This document shows positions 43,931-52,681 of a stretch of DNA of 64,000 bases, one piece after another (position 1 is the first letter of the stretch; every line of letters starts with the position of its first letter). The notes below the pieces were generated by a model. The model was given only the letters and a program-made list of their open reading frames with translations. It had not been told where the DNA came from and made no database searches. The DNA comes from Marinilabilia salmonicolor (GTDB lineage: Bacteria; Bacteroidota; Bacteroidia; Bacteroidales; Marinilabiliaceae), in assembly GCF_003003035.1 (NCBI RefSeq), contig NZ_PVTS01000007.1, positions 1 to 64,000 of the forward strand, written 5' to 3'. The position numbers and the translations under genes are program-made.

Positions 43931-45367
43931 CTATTTGTTCTGCTCTATAAAATCATTTAACTCCGGACTTTCTTTGATGACAGGATTTAATCCCGGAAAT
44001 GCTTCTAACAAATCATCGAGGTAACCCGGAGCTGAGCTTATGGCACCATTTAACAATTCTGTTGCCTGCTCGAGATCTTCGGTGATAAGAATATGGTAGG
44101 CTGCCAGAATGTATTGAAAAGAGACTGTTTCGATAAATTTGTCGCCATATTCATCCACAAACAGCTCTATGTTGTAAGCCGGGTTGAGTGCTTTGTTGAG
44201 TTTGAACAAGGCGATAATGTGACGCAAATCCCGACGGTTGCTAAGGATGGCTTTTACGAAAAATTTCTTCGACAATTCCCACTCTTCTTCCAATACATAA
44301 GATTGGGCTTTGATGTGATGAAACATTCCCAATTCGGAATCATGCATCATCTCTTTCTCCCTCATGGCCATAGCAATAACCGCCCGGCAGTTTTCGGGAT
44401 CTTGTTGCTCCATATAGAATCGGGCAAAGCTTTCCCATGCATCTATATCCATAGGATCTATGCGGGTTGCCAGATCGAAATATTTCCCGGCCATAGTGGA
44501 GTTCCCCAACTGATTCCAGCAGTCGGCAATGTAATGATGGCAACGGGATTGAAAAATGTCGTATGAAATGCATTCCAGATAACTGTCCAGCGCTTCCTGA
44601 TAGCGGTTTTGCTGTGCCAGACTGTTTCCCTTGTTAAAATATGCCTGAGAATGCTCGGGATTAATGGCCAGACAAAAGTCAAAGGCTTCATCTGCACCTC
44701 TGAGGTCACCCATTTTTACAAGTGTGATTCCCGAATTGTACCAGGCATTGTCCGACCATGGATTGATATCCAGCACCTGCTGGTAGGTGTTGAATGCTTT
44801 CTGATCTTCTTCTACTTTATCGTAGGCATAAGCCAATTCGAACAGGAGATTTTCGTTGGACCAAAAAAGATTTTTTCGTTTCTCCAGAATATCAATGGCT
44901 GCCTGATATTCGTGAAACTGGTTGAGGTACAGGATTACATCCAGCAAAACTTCGGTATCATTTCCAAATGCATATTTGAAACCTTCATTAAAAACAGCTT
45001 TGGCCTTTTCGTTCTGATCGTTTCGCAAATATACATAGCCCAGATTCAGGTAAACCTCGGAGTTGGATTTTTCAATCTGAAGCAGGTTTTCCAGCAAAGC
45101 AGTAGCTTTACTGAGCTTCCCGTTTTCGATGAAGATAATGGCCTGCTTAACCCTCAATACTGAAGCTTCGGGATGTTGACGTAAGCCAATCTCTATGATG
45201 CGCTCCGCTTTGTTAAACTGAAGCTTATCTATATAAAAGTCAAAGATATTTTCTATGCTGTGGACATCAAAAAAGAATTCCTGTCCCCTGTATTCCATTT
45301 TTTCAAACCGCTCAACAGCTTCCCTCACTTCATTAAAATGGCCAGACCATGAATCATACATACACAC
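43931..45367 (-). CDS. Cytoplasmic tetratricopeptide-repeat protein
   Basis: A 478-residue protein (or 476 from the second ATG). It has no signal peptide. It is a continuous array of ~11 TPR-type units, e.g. SEVYLNLGYVYLRNDQNEKA, NAWYNSGITLVKMGDLRGAD and QAYFNKGNSLAQQNRYQEAL. It is expected to be a scaffold. A good Bacteroidota promoter lies just upstream (TTG 45410-45412, TACTTTTG 45383-45390, spacer 19), and the DUF368 gene follows 9 bp after it in an operon. Confidence 0.8.
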   Translation of the reverse strand: MCMYDSWSGHFNEVREAVERFEKMEYRGQEFFFDVHSIENIFDFYIDKLQFNKAERIIEIGLRQHPEASVLRVKQAIIFIENGKLSKATALLENLLQIEKSNSEVYLNLGYVYLRNDQNEKAKAVFNEGFKYAFGNDTEVLLDVILYLNQFHEYQAAIDILEKRKNLFWSNENLLFELAYAYDKVEEDQKAFNTYQQVLDINPWSDNAWYNSGITLVKMGDLRGADEAFDFCLAINPEHSQAYFNKGNSLAQQNRYQEALDSYLECISYDIFQSRCHHYIADCWNQLGNSTMAGKYFDLATRIDPMDIDAWESFARFYMEQQDPENCRAVIAMAMREKEMMHDSELGMFHHIKAQSYVLEEEWELSKKFFVKAILSNRRDLRHIIALFKLNKALNPAYNIELFVDEYGDKFIETVSFQYILAAYHILITEDLEQATELLNGAISSAPGYLDDLLEAFPGLNPVIKESPELNDFIEQNK

Positions 45368-45382
45368 TTGTTTTTAATGGTG

Positions 45383-45412
45383 CAAAAGTACGCAATCTTT
45401 ATGTAATGCCAA
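45383..45412 (-). promoter_or_regulatory. Promoter of TPR-DUF368 operon
   Basis: Minus strand TTG at 45410-45412, 19-nt spacer and TACTTTTG at 45383-45390, an excellent match to the phylum consensus, 15 nt before the start codon. The 264 bp beyond it (45413-45676) hold only weak hairpins and no gene. Confidence 0.7.
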
Positions 45413-45676
45413 TGCATCTGATTTATTTTAGTCTGTATGCTTGATTTGTTTTGATAATGTGCTGTTTATGTTTGTGTGACGATCGATGTTTAATGTTGAA
45501 AGTGAATTTAAGGAGATTGTCCGGGTGAAGTGTCTCATATCGATCGAATTCAGCCATGAAAAGGAGAGTCTGAAAGGAAAAAGCCGGAAGCGACCAACCG
45601 GCCAAATCCGACTTTCATGTTCAGAATTATTTCATACTTCTGCCTATCTGCCTTCTGCCTTTCAACTAACTTTTAA

Positions 45677-47206
45677 TCATTCAGGCTGATGTGCTTTTCG
45701 CAACAAATCATTGACCGTTTTTACCGGATTAAAAGTGTCCACGGGAACTTCCACGAAAATGGTCAGCCAGTTGGCCATGGCACCGTTCCAAAGTCCCGGT
45801 CTTTCCAATGCTTTGATGGATTTGCCGTTGATGGATTTTTCGGAAATAAACCCGGTGTTTTCATCAATATATTGGAGCAGGTCAAACTTATTTCCTTCAA
45901 AATCGCGGGTTATGCAAACCAAATCCACCGGATTAAAGTGGGTACTTCCTTCAAATATTTTCTTTTGTTCCGGATCGGTCAGATTAAGCTGAGAACTTTC
46001 TACGATTTGCAGGGTTTCCTGTCCATCAGTGTTGCGCACCCAGAAAGGCCCCCCGCCGGGTTCTCCTTCATTTTTAACCATTCCGCAGACTCTGATGGGA
46101 CGATTCAGGAAATGTAACAGATATGCCCCCTGCTCACCCAGAGAGCCATCTGCCAAATGCCCCGGGATATCGGTGTGAAGTGTCTCCTTCAGGAATTGTC
46201 GGATGGAGGTTATCAGGTCGATGGAAAGTTCATCTTCCAGTTGCCGGATGAAATCAAATACCTTGTTTCGAATATCAAGAGCCAGACCTCCCAGCGCTTG
46301 TTTATAGTCAGATACCTGTCCTATTTTTTCCGACGGCAGTACATTGTCAATGTTCTTTATAAAGATGATTCCCGCGTCGCAGTCGTTCAGGTTTTCGATG
46401 AGAGAACCATGTCCGCCCGGACGGAATACCAAATTTCCCTTCTCATCGCGGAACGGTTCATTGTCAGGCAATACAGCAACGGTATCGGTATGTGCTTTTT
46501 GGAAACTGTAGGTTACTTGAAAGGTGGTACCTGTCTGTTTCTGTATCGATTCAATATTTTCAGCAAATTCCTTTTTGAACATCTCCAGATGTTCGGGACT
46601 TACGGTAAAGTGAACTTGGGCATTATCTTCCCTGCTTTTTGCATAGCTGGCTGCTTCGGCCAGGTGCTCCAGCATTGCTGTGTGACTACCATCCTGATAG
46701 TGATGGAACTGAATCAGTCCTTTAGGTAGAAACCCGTAATTCAAACCTTCTTCATTTAATGCCTTCGCAATAATTTCAGTGGCCAGAGATTGACGCTCTT
46801 CAATATTATCAAGATTTTTTCCTGGAAAGAGCTCTTTTAGGGCATTAAAGAATGCAAACCGGGGGAGGTGGTTAATAAATTCTTTTGCCGGATGCTGATC
46901 ATCCAATTGCTTCAAATCTTCCGGATTTTCCAGAAATTGATAAAGTGCCTTAAACATCCGGGTTGCTGCGCCGGATGCCGGAACAAATTTGAGAGGAGTC
47001 AGCCCCTGATTGATCTCTTTCCGGTAAAGTTCTTTCAGGGTGTGAAGAGAATCTTCCGATAATCCAATAATCCCGTTGGTAAGTGTGGCGGGACGCTCTG
47101 CTTTTAGCGGTGGAAAGCCCTCTTTAAAACGGTTGATCTGGTCTTCCAATACATCAACGGAAATTCCTTTCTCTTTAAGTTGCTTCAAATCTGTTTCTTG
47201 GATCAT
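45677..47206 (-). CDS. DUF4301 family protein
   Basis: A 509-residue cytoplasmic protein recognised as DUF4301, a family largely confined to Bacteroidota. Conserved blocks include FVPASGAATRMFKALYQFL, GSHTAMLEHLAEA, FRPGGHGSLIENLNDCDAGI and CGMVKNEGEPGGGPFWV. The ASGAATRMFK and GGHGSL motifs resemble nucleotidyltransferase/sugar-phosphate folds, so a nucleotide-sugar enzyme is possible. That is inference and no activity is established here. The gene stands alone. Confidence 0.85.
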   Translation of the reverse strand: MIQETDLKQLKEKGISVDVLEDQINRFKEGFPPLKAERPATLTNGIIGLSEDSLHTLKELYRKEINQGLTPLKFVPASGAATRMFKALYQFLENPEDLKQLDDQHPAKEFINHLPRFAFFNALKELFPGKNLDNIEERQSLATEIIAKALNEEGLNYGFLPKGLIQFHHYQDGSHTAMLEHLAEAASYAKSREDNAQVHFTVSPEHLEMFKKEFAENIESIQKQTGTTFQVTYSFQKAHTDTVAVLPDNEPFRDEKGNLVFRPGGHGSLIENLNDCDAGIIFIKNIDNVLPSEKIGQVSDYKQALGGLALDIRNKVFDFIRQLEDELSIDLITSIRQFLKETLHTDIPGHLADGSLGEQGAYLLHFLNRPIRVCGMVKNEGEPGGGPFWVRNTDGQETLQIVESSQLNLTDPEQKKIFEGSTHFNPVDLVCITRDFEGNKFDLLQYIDENTGFISEKSINGKSIKALERPGLWNGAMANWLTIFVEVPVDTFNPVKTVNDLLRKAHQPE

Positions 47207-47724
47207 TTTCGTCGTTTTTTATTTGTCTGAAAATAGTGATTTTTCCTGTTTTTTTCAAATTTATAGAGGGATAGTAGCCATTCTGCCAAGGTCGGGCCCT
47301 TTCAAACCAGCCCGAAGTGTGAAATATTCCTTTAGGACAAAATTGGTTTTGCATTTAAACTAGAATATCATCCAAAATCATGCTTCATACGAAGAATGAT
47401 TTTAAATTAAAGAAATTTTGCAGGAATTGTTCATAAATAATTTTATAGGTAAATAGTTACCGAAATCTTTTATATTTGAACGATGTTTATTGTAACTCTC
47501 TGCACCCCAGTAAAATCCTGCAATGAAGAATCGACCAAAAAGGACGAAAACTGTAATTGTTTGAAATTCAAATTACAACATCATTCCGGGTGAGGATTAA
47601 ATTTCTATTTTCGCCAAGTTTTCCAATGGGATAAACTGTTCAAACAAATAAAGTAATCATTAATAGCTGAATGCTTTCGTTGGTTGTTATTCAAAGGGAG
47701 CATTTTTAATATCAACTGTTTATT
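47207..47724. other. 518-bp intergenic region
   Basis: No gene or repeat shared with other parts of the window was seen. It presumably carries promoters for the divergent DUF4301 and FadL-type genes. A TATTTTCG near 47610 is a weak -7-like element for the latter. Confidence 0.35.
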
Positions 47725-48954
47725 ATGAAGCAATTATTATTAAGTTTAGTAGGCTTAATATTGTCGCTGACGCCTGTATTGGCCGAAGGCTATCAGGTAA
47801 ATGCGCAGGGACAAAAGCAAATTGGAATGGGACATACAGGAACAGCATTGTTGCTGGGGCCATCGTCCATTCATTTTAACCCCGGTGCCTTATCTTTCCT
47901 GGAAGGGAAATATATGTTTTCGGGAGGTGTAAGTGGCGTAATTTCGCAAAATACTTTTGTGAAAAGGCAACCATCGCTTTACAGTGCCGAAAGTGATAAC
48001 CCTGTGGGAACTCCCTTTTCTGTTTATGGGGCCATGCGTATAAATGAAAAACTGGTGGTGGGAATCGGTGCCAATTCTCCTTACGGAAACAGTTTGGTTT
48101 GGGGCGATGATTGGGACGGACGCTATCTGATTCAGGATCTTGCGTTGCAGGCCATCTTTGTTCAGCCTACTGTTTCGTATGCCATCACTCCTAAAATAAG
48201 TGTGGGGGGCGGACCTGTTGCTGTTTTTGGAGCTGTTGAGCTCAATAAAGCACTTCCTTTGCAGTCGGAAAGCGGAGATGGGCAGGTTACTCTGGAGGGA
48301 AGTACCGTTGCCTATGGTTATAATGTTGGATTGTTTCTAAAACTGACTCCGGAGTTGTCTTTTGGAGTAAATTATCGCTCCGAGGTAAACGTGGAGATGG
48401 AAGAAGGTGATGCCACTTTCTCGGTGCCTGAAAGTATGCGGGGAAATTTCCCGGAAGGAAATACTTTCTCTGCGGCTTTACCCATGCCGGCAAACCTTAC
48501 TTTCGGACTGGGATGGCAGGCCAGTGACAAGCTGCTTTTGGCTTTTGATTTGCAGCATGTTGGATGGTCGGCTTATAAAGAGCTGAACTTCGATTTTGAG
48601 CAAAATACTGCGGCTCTTCAGGATTCAGAAAATCCCCGCAATTTTGAAAATTCCATGATTTATCGGATTGGGGCCGAATACAAAGCCCTGGAAAGTTTGA
48701 AAGTTCGTGCCGGTGTTTATTACGATGAAACACCAATTCCTGCTGATTATCTGACACCGGAAACTCCCGGTACCAACAAAACGGGTATTTCTACCGGTTT
48801 ATCGTATGCTCTGAATTCAAAGTTGTCACTCGATGCTTCACTGCTCTATATTACTGGTGAAGAGCGGGAAGACGGATATGCTCCATTGGATTTCTATGGA
48901 ACATACAACACATCTGCATGGCTTCCGGGACTGGGAATCAGCTATACATTTTAA
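47725..48954 (+). CDS. FadL/OmpP1-family outer-membrane transporter
   Basis: A 409-residue outer-membrane protein with signal peptide (ending VLAEG). The family start YQVNAQGQKQIGMGHTGTAL is the N-terminal hatch seen in FadL, followed by the GPSSIHFNPGAL loop and alternating beta strands to the C-terminal Phe (GISYTF). FadL-type barrels import long-chain fatty acids or other hydrophobic compounds. The gene is followed 16 bp later by an SGNH-hydrolase lipoprotein, a frequent pairing in this phylum that suggests uptake coupled to ester cleavage. Confidence 0.9.
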   Translation: MKQLLLSLVGLILSLTPVLAEGYQVNAQGQKQIGMGHTGTALLLGPSSIHFNPGALSFLEGKYMFSGGVSGVISQNTFVKRQPSLYSAESDNPVGTPFSVYGAMRINEKLVVGIGANSPYGNSLVWGDDWDGRYLIQDLALQAIFVQPTVSYAITPKISVGGGPVAVFGAVELNKALPLQSESGDGQVTLEGSTVAYGYNVGLFLKLTPELSFGVNYRSEVNVEMEEGDATFSVPESMRGNFPEGNTFSAALPMPANLTFGLGWQASDKLLLAFDLQHVGWSAYKELNFDFEQNTAALQDSENPRNFENSMIYRIGAEYKALESLKVRAGVYYDETPIPADYLTPETPGTNKTGISTGLSYALNSKLSLDASLLYITGEEREDGYAPLDFYGTYNTSAWLPGLGISYTF

Positions 48955-48969
48955 AAAACATTAAAACGA

Positions 48970-50331
48970 ATGAAGATGATCAATAAGCTATTATATTTTG
49001 CCTTAGCAATTACATTTCTGAGTTCCTGCGATCAGGAGGCAGATGTTCCAACGCCAAAAAGTGGAGAAGCCGATTTTTCTGTGTTTGTATCGTTGGGTGA
49101 TTCTTATTCTGCCGGATATACTGATGGTGCATTGAGCAGGGATGGTCAGGAGAGTGCCTTTACAACTTTGATGGCTGCGAATCTGTCCGGCCTGGGAAAT
49201 GAGGGTTTTTCCGTGCCGTTTTTGCCCGCAGAAACCAGTGTTGGTTCATCCCTCGAAGGAAAAATGGAACTTCAGGTTACACAATCCGGTCTTGCCCCTG
49301 TTACCACAGAAGGAAACCCTGAGCTTTTGACAGATCCTTCAACCTGGATCAATGACGGGGCACCATACCATAACGTGGGAATACCGGGGGCCAGAAGTTA
49401 TCATCTGGTCGCTCCCCAATATGGAGATTACACATTAGGTGCAGGCAATTTTAATCCTTTTTATGCGCGGTTTGCAACAGCACCGGGTGTTTCCACAGCT
49501 TTATCAGATGCTCTGTCATTAAATCCCACTTTTTTCAGCCTTTGGATTGGCGGAAATGATGTGTTGGGTTATGCTCTTGCCGGTGGAGAAGGCGAAAGTG
49601 CCGGAATGGGCGGAGATGATATTACTCCTGCCGGAGTTTTTGGTCAAAGTTATGATTTGATGTTATCGAGCCTGACAGGACAGGGAGCCAAAGGGGTGAT
49701 TGCCACTGTTCCCGATATTGACCGTATTCCTTTTTTTAATACAGTATTGCCCGGCATGTTGGAATTGACCGCAGAGCAGGCTGCTGCACTGAATGCAGGT
49801 TATCAACAGTACAATGATGCTGAAGTGCAATATAACCTGGAAAAAATCACTTTTACCGAAGGTGCCAATTATTTTGTAGTGGAAGATGAAGATCATCCGC
49901 TGGGCATGCGACAGATAGAGACTGATGAAAAAATATTGCTTACTGCCCGGACCAATATCACTGCGGCAGGATGGGGTTCTCAAAGTCCGGTTCCTCAGGA
50001 ATATGTGCTGGATAAAGCTGAGTTGACTGCTATTTCGGAGGCTACTGAAGCTTTTAATGGCGTTATCAGGGATCGGGCCGGTCAGTTTGATCTGGCTCTG
50101 GTGGAGACCAATGATTTACTGGGGGCTACTGCCGAAGGTCTGATGGTAAATGGCATATCCTACAATAATGCTTACATTACCGGAGGAGTATTTTCTCTGG
50201 ATGGAATCCATGTTACCGCGCGTGGTTCGGCCATTTTGGCCAATGAGTTTATTGATGCGGTGAATGAGAAGTACGGAAGTACGATTCCTCATGTGGTTGT
50301 AAACAATCAGGACGGGATTATTTTCCCGTAA
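48970..50331 (+). CDS. SGNH/GDSL-type lipoprotein hydrolase
   Basis: A 453-residue lipoprotein (lipobox LSSC, Cys20). The GDSL motif is present as FVSLGDSYSAG with nucleophile Ser45; GGNDVLGYAL supplies the Gly/Asn oxyanion block, and DGIHVTARG (Asp411, His414) completes the triad. The likely activity is esterase or lipase on the cell surface. It is cotranscribed with the FadL-like barrel, and a strong terminator follows the stop. A long central insertion (about 110-170 and 230-350) makes it larger than simple SGNH enzymes. Confidence 0.85.
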   Translation: MKMINKLLYFALAITFLSSCDQEADVPTPKSGEADFSVFVSLGDSYSAGYTDGALSRDGQESAFTTLMAANLSGLGNEGFSVPFLPAETSVGSSLEGKMELQVTQSGLAPVTTEGNPELLTDPSTWINDGAPYHNVGIPGARSYHLVAPQYGDYTLGAGNFNPFYARFATAPGVSTALSDALSLNPTFFSLWIGGNDVLGYALAGGEGESAGMGGDDITPAGVFGQSYDLMLSSLTGQGAKGVIATVPDIDRIPFFNTVLPGMLELTAEQAAALNAGYQQYNDAEVQYNLEKITFTEGANYFVVEDEDHPLGMRQIETDEKILLTARTNITAAGWGSQSPVPQEYVLDKAELTAISEATEAFNGVIRDRAGQFDLALVETNDLLGATAEGLMVNGISYNNAYITGGVFSLDGIHVTARGSAILANEFIDAVNEKYGSTIPHVVVNNQDGIIFP

Positions 50332-50361
50332 TTATTTCCCAAAATACACTTCTGATTAATG

Positions 50362-50392
50362 AAAAATGCCGGTTTTTTGCCGGCATTTTTTT
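50362..50392 (+). terminator. Rho-independent terminator
   Basis: AATGCCGG and CCGGCATT arms with a T-rich loop, followed by seven T. It closes the FadL-SGNH operon. Confidence 0.85.
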
Positions 50393-50530
50393 GATTCTTT
50401 GATAAAAAAATAACAACTCTACCACTTTTGCCTTATTGTCCTTGTTTTTCTACCATGACACAACATATTCCAATAAAGCAAACAGATGGTAAAATTGTTA
50501 TTTGTAATGATCGTTTAAGTGGTTAAATTT

Positions 50531-50824
50531 TTATTCTTTGTTAAACTTGTCCATTGCTGTTTTCCAGCTGTTTTTCAAGTCGTCAAAAGCTTTTTCGGCA
50601 CCTGATTTCAATTCTTCCCAGGCATCGTCCGAAGCATTCTTTATCTCGGTCAGTCGCCCTTTTAACTGATCCCTTTTGCCCCGGAGTTGTTCCAGTTCAT
50701 CCTGGTATTTAATTTTCATGTCCGCTTCGCTCTGTTTGGCTTTTGCATCCAGCTTGTCGATGTCGGCCTGTAACTCCTTAATTTGGGCTTCAAATTTTTC
50801 AATATAAGCATCCTTGTTTTTCAT
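50531..50824 (-). CDS. Small coiled-coil protein (sll1863-type)
   Basis: 97 residues from ATG 50824 (MKNKDAYIEKFEAQIKEL); the upstream extension lacks coherence. Almost the whole protein is a charged amphipathic coiled coil with periodic Leu/Ile/Ala. The C-terminal AWEELKSGAEKAFDDLKNSW block is typical of small stress-associated proteins of the sll1863 group. No enzymatic role is expected; it may help under stress or bind membranes. It is divergent from the M23 peptidase gene. Confidence 0.65.
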   Translation of the reverse strand: MKNKDAYIEKFEAQIKELQADIDKLDAKAKQSEADMKIKYQDELEQLRGKRDQLKGRLTEIKNASDDAWEELKSGAEKAFDDLKNSWKTAMDKFNKE

Positions 50825-50947
50825 GACTTTTAGGTTTTTGAAGTTTATTAATACAACATCCAATTGAGGCATATTGTTTGATAGCTTTGTTCTGATATGA
50901 AAATTCTTTAAACCCCTCAAAATTTTCTATTTTTAAGGCCTCAAATA

Positions 50948-52681
50948 ATGAATCGGATGCTAAAACAATATATTTTTTCAATTCAACTATTTATTTTATT
51001 GCTGATTGCGGGACTTGCAGGGGCGCAGAGCATCAATGGCGAATGGAATTATCGTTTTCCGCTGGAGATAAAGCCAAAGGTGAGTGGTAGTTTCGGGGAG
51101 ATCAGGAGCAATCATTTTCACTCTGGTCTGGATATTACCACGTATGGCAAAACCGGATTGCCTGTTTTTGCAGCCGATGATGGATATGTTTCCAGAATCG
51201 CCGTTTCTTCAGGTGGCTTTGGAAAGGCGCTCTACATTGATCATCCTTCAGGATATACCACAGTTTATGCTCATCTGGAATCGTTTTCTCCGGTTTTGGA
51301 TTCTCTGGTTCTTGCCTTGCAATATCAGGAAGAGTCTTTTGATATTAATGAATATCTGAAATCCGGTGAATTCACAGTGGAAAGGGGAGATGTAGTGGCC
51401 TACTCAGGCAATTCAGGAAGTTCCGGAGGTCCTCATCTTCATTTTGAAGTGCGAATCACGGAGGGACAAAAACCCGTTGATCCGCTTGCATTTCCAACTC
51501 CGGTAAAAGACAATGTTCGACCCCATATCGCAGGTGTCAAAATCTATCCGCTTGACCCCGGAGCTACCATTAACGGTGAAAAGGAGCCGGTATATTACCC
51601 CGCAGTGTTTTATGATGGTGCTTTTCACCTGAAACACAGTCCCGATATTAAAGCTACCGGTACCATCGGCGTGGGAATTGAGGTGCTCGATTATTACACG
51701 GGTTCATGGCGCAAGTGCGGGGTACACAGCATAGGACTTAAAGTAAATGAGGATCTTGCTTTTTCAAGCGTGATGGATGGTTTCTTTTTTCATGACACCC
51801 GTTTTGTGAACAGCCATATAGATTATTCCGATAAAATGACCTCCGGACGTACCATTCAGAAAAGTTTTGTGGATCCATACAATCAAATAGATCTGTATGA
51901 ATTTAATGCCCAGCGTGGGAAAATAGACCTTGAGCCCGGAAAAGATTTTCAGTTTGATTATCTTGTGAAAGATATTTCCGGGAACAGTTCCTCACTTCGT
52001 TTTTCGGTGGAGGGAGATCAATTTCTGGCTTCCGGAACGGGGGCAGAGGCGTCCCCGGTTTTTATTGATGCCGGAGCTCCCTTTTCGTATGAAGAGGCAA
52101 ATCATTCGGTTTCCATGGAAAAGGGGACATTTTATGAGGATGTTAGGGGTGCAATAGGTGTGAGAGAATCGTTTATTTCGGAATCGGGTACCGTTTTTTC
52201 GATTTTTGATAAAACCATCCCCGTTCATAATGGTTTTGAAATAAGATTCCCATTGCCTGACTCAATAGAAACAAAAGGGTTGTGCGGAGCTGTATTGGAT
52301 GGAAATCTGAAGCCTCAGTATGCCGGTGGCAGTGTCGATGGTTCAGAATTTGTGATAAACAGCAGGCTTTGCGGAGATTTTCTTTTGGTCAGGGATAGCG
52401 TTGCCCCGTTGTTGTATTTGAAGAATCCCCCGGTGGATAATAATTATTCCAACCGGGATAAAATGGTTGTCCGGATGGAGGATGATTTTTCCGGAGTGAC
52501 ACAGTTTGCGGGATACATCAATGATCAGTGGGCTCTTTTTGAGTATGATGCAAAAAATAATGAATTGATTTGTGTTTTTGACAGAGTGCCATTTCTGGAG
52601 AGGGGAGTTCATCAATTGAAAATTGAAGTGACCGACAATGCCGGAAATGAAGAATTGCTGGAAACCGGCTTCACTTACTAA
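50948..52681 (+). CDS. M23-family metallopeptidase
   Basis: A 577-residue exported protein (signal ending AGAQ). The LytM/M23 peptidase domain (about 45-185) shows HFHSGLDI (His58, Asp62), GGFGKALYIDH and HLHFEVR with the metal ligands, so it should cleave peptidoglycan crosslinks or other peptides. The remaining ~390 residues form beta-rich domains not recognised as a known family. Its stop overlaps the ATG of the next TPR gene (TAATG), and that gene overlaps a helicase gene, so three proteins are produced from one operon. Confidence 0.85.
   Translation: MNRMLKQYIFSIQLFILLLIAGLAGAQSINGEWNYRFPLEIKPKVSGSFGEIRSNHFHSGLDITTYGKTGLPVFAADDGYVSRIAVSSGGFGKALYIDHPSGYTTVYAHLESFSPVLDSLVLALQYQEESFDINEYLKSGEFTVERGDVVAYSGNSGSSGGPHLHFEVRITEGQKPVDPLAFPTPVKDNVRPHIAGVKIYPLDPGATINGEKEPVYYPAVFYDGAFHLKHSPDIKATGTIGVGIEVLDYYTGSWRKCGVHSIGLKVNEDLAFSSVMDGFFFHDTRFVNSHIDYSDKMTSGRTIQKSFVDPYNQIDLYEFNAQRGKIDLEPGKDFQFDYLVKDISGNSSSLRFSVEGDQFLASGTGAEASPVFIDAGAPFSYEEANHSVSMEKGTFYEDVRGAIGVRESFISESGTVFSIFDKTIPVHNGFEIRFPLPDSIETKGLCGAVLDGNLKPQYAGGSVDGSEFVINSRLCGDFLLVRDSVAPLLYLKNPPVDNNYSNRDKMVVRMEDDFSGVTQFAGYINDQWALFEYDAKNNELICVFDRVPFLERGVHQLKIEVTDNAGNEELLETGFTY

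Noticed and set aside
44093-45163. Plus-strand frames opposite the TPR gene at 43931-45367
   Set aside because: They are antisense shadows of a clear TPR array.
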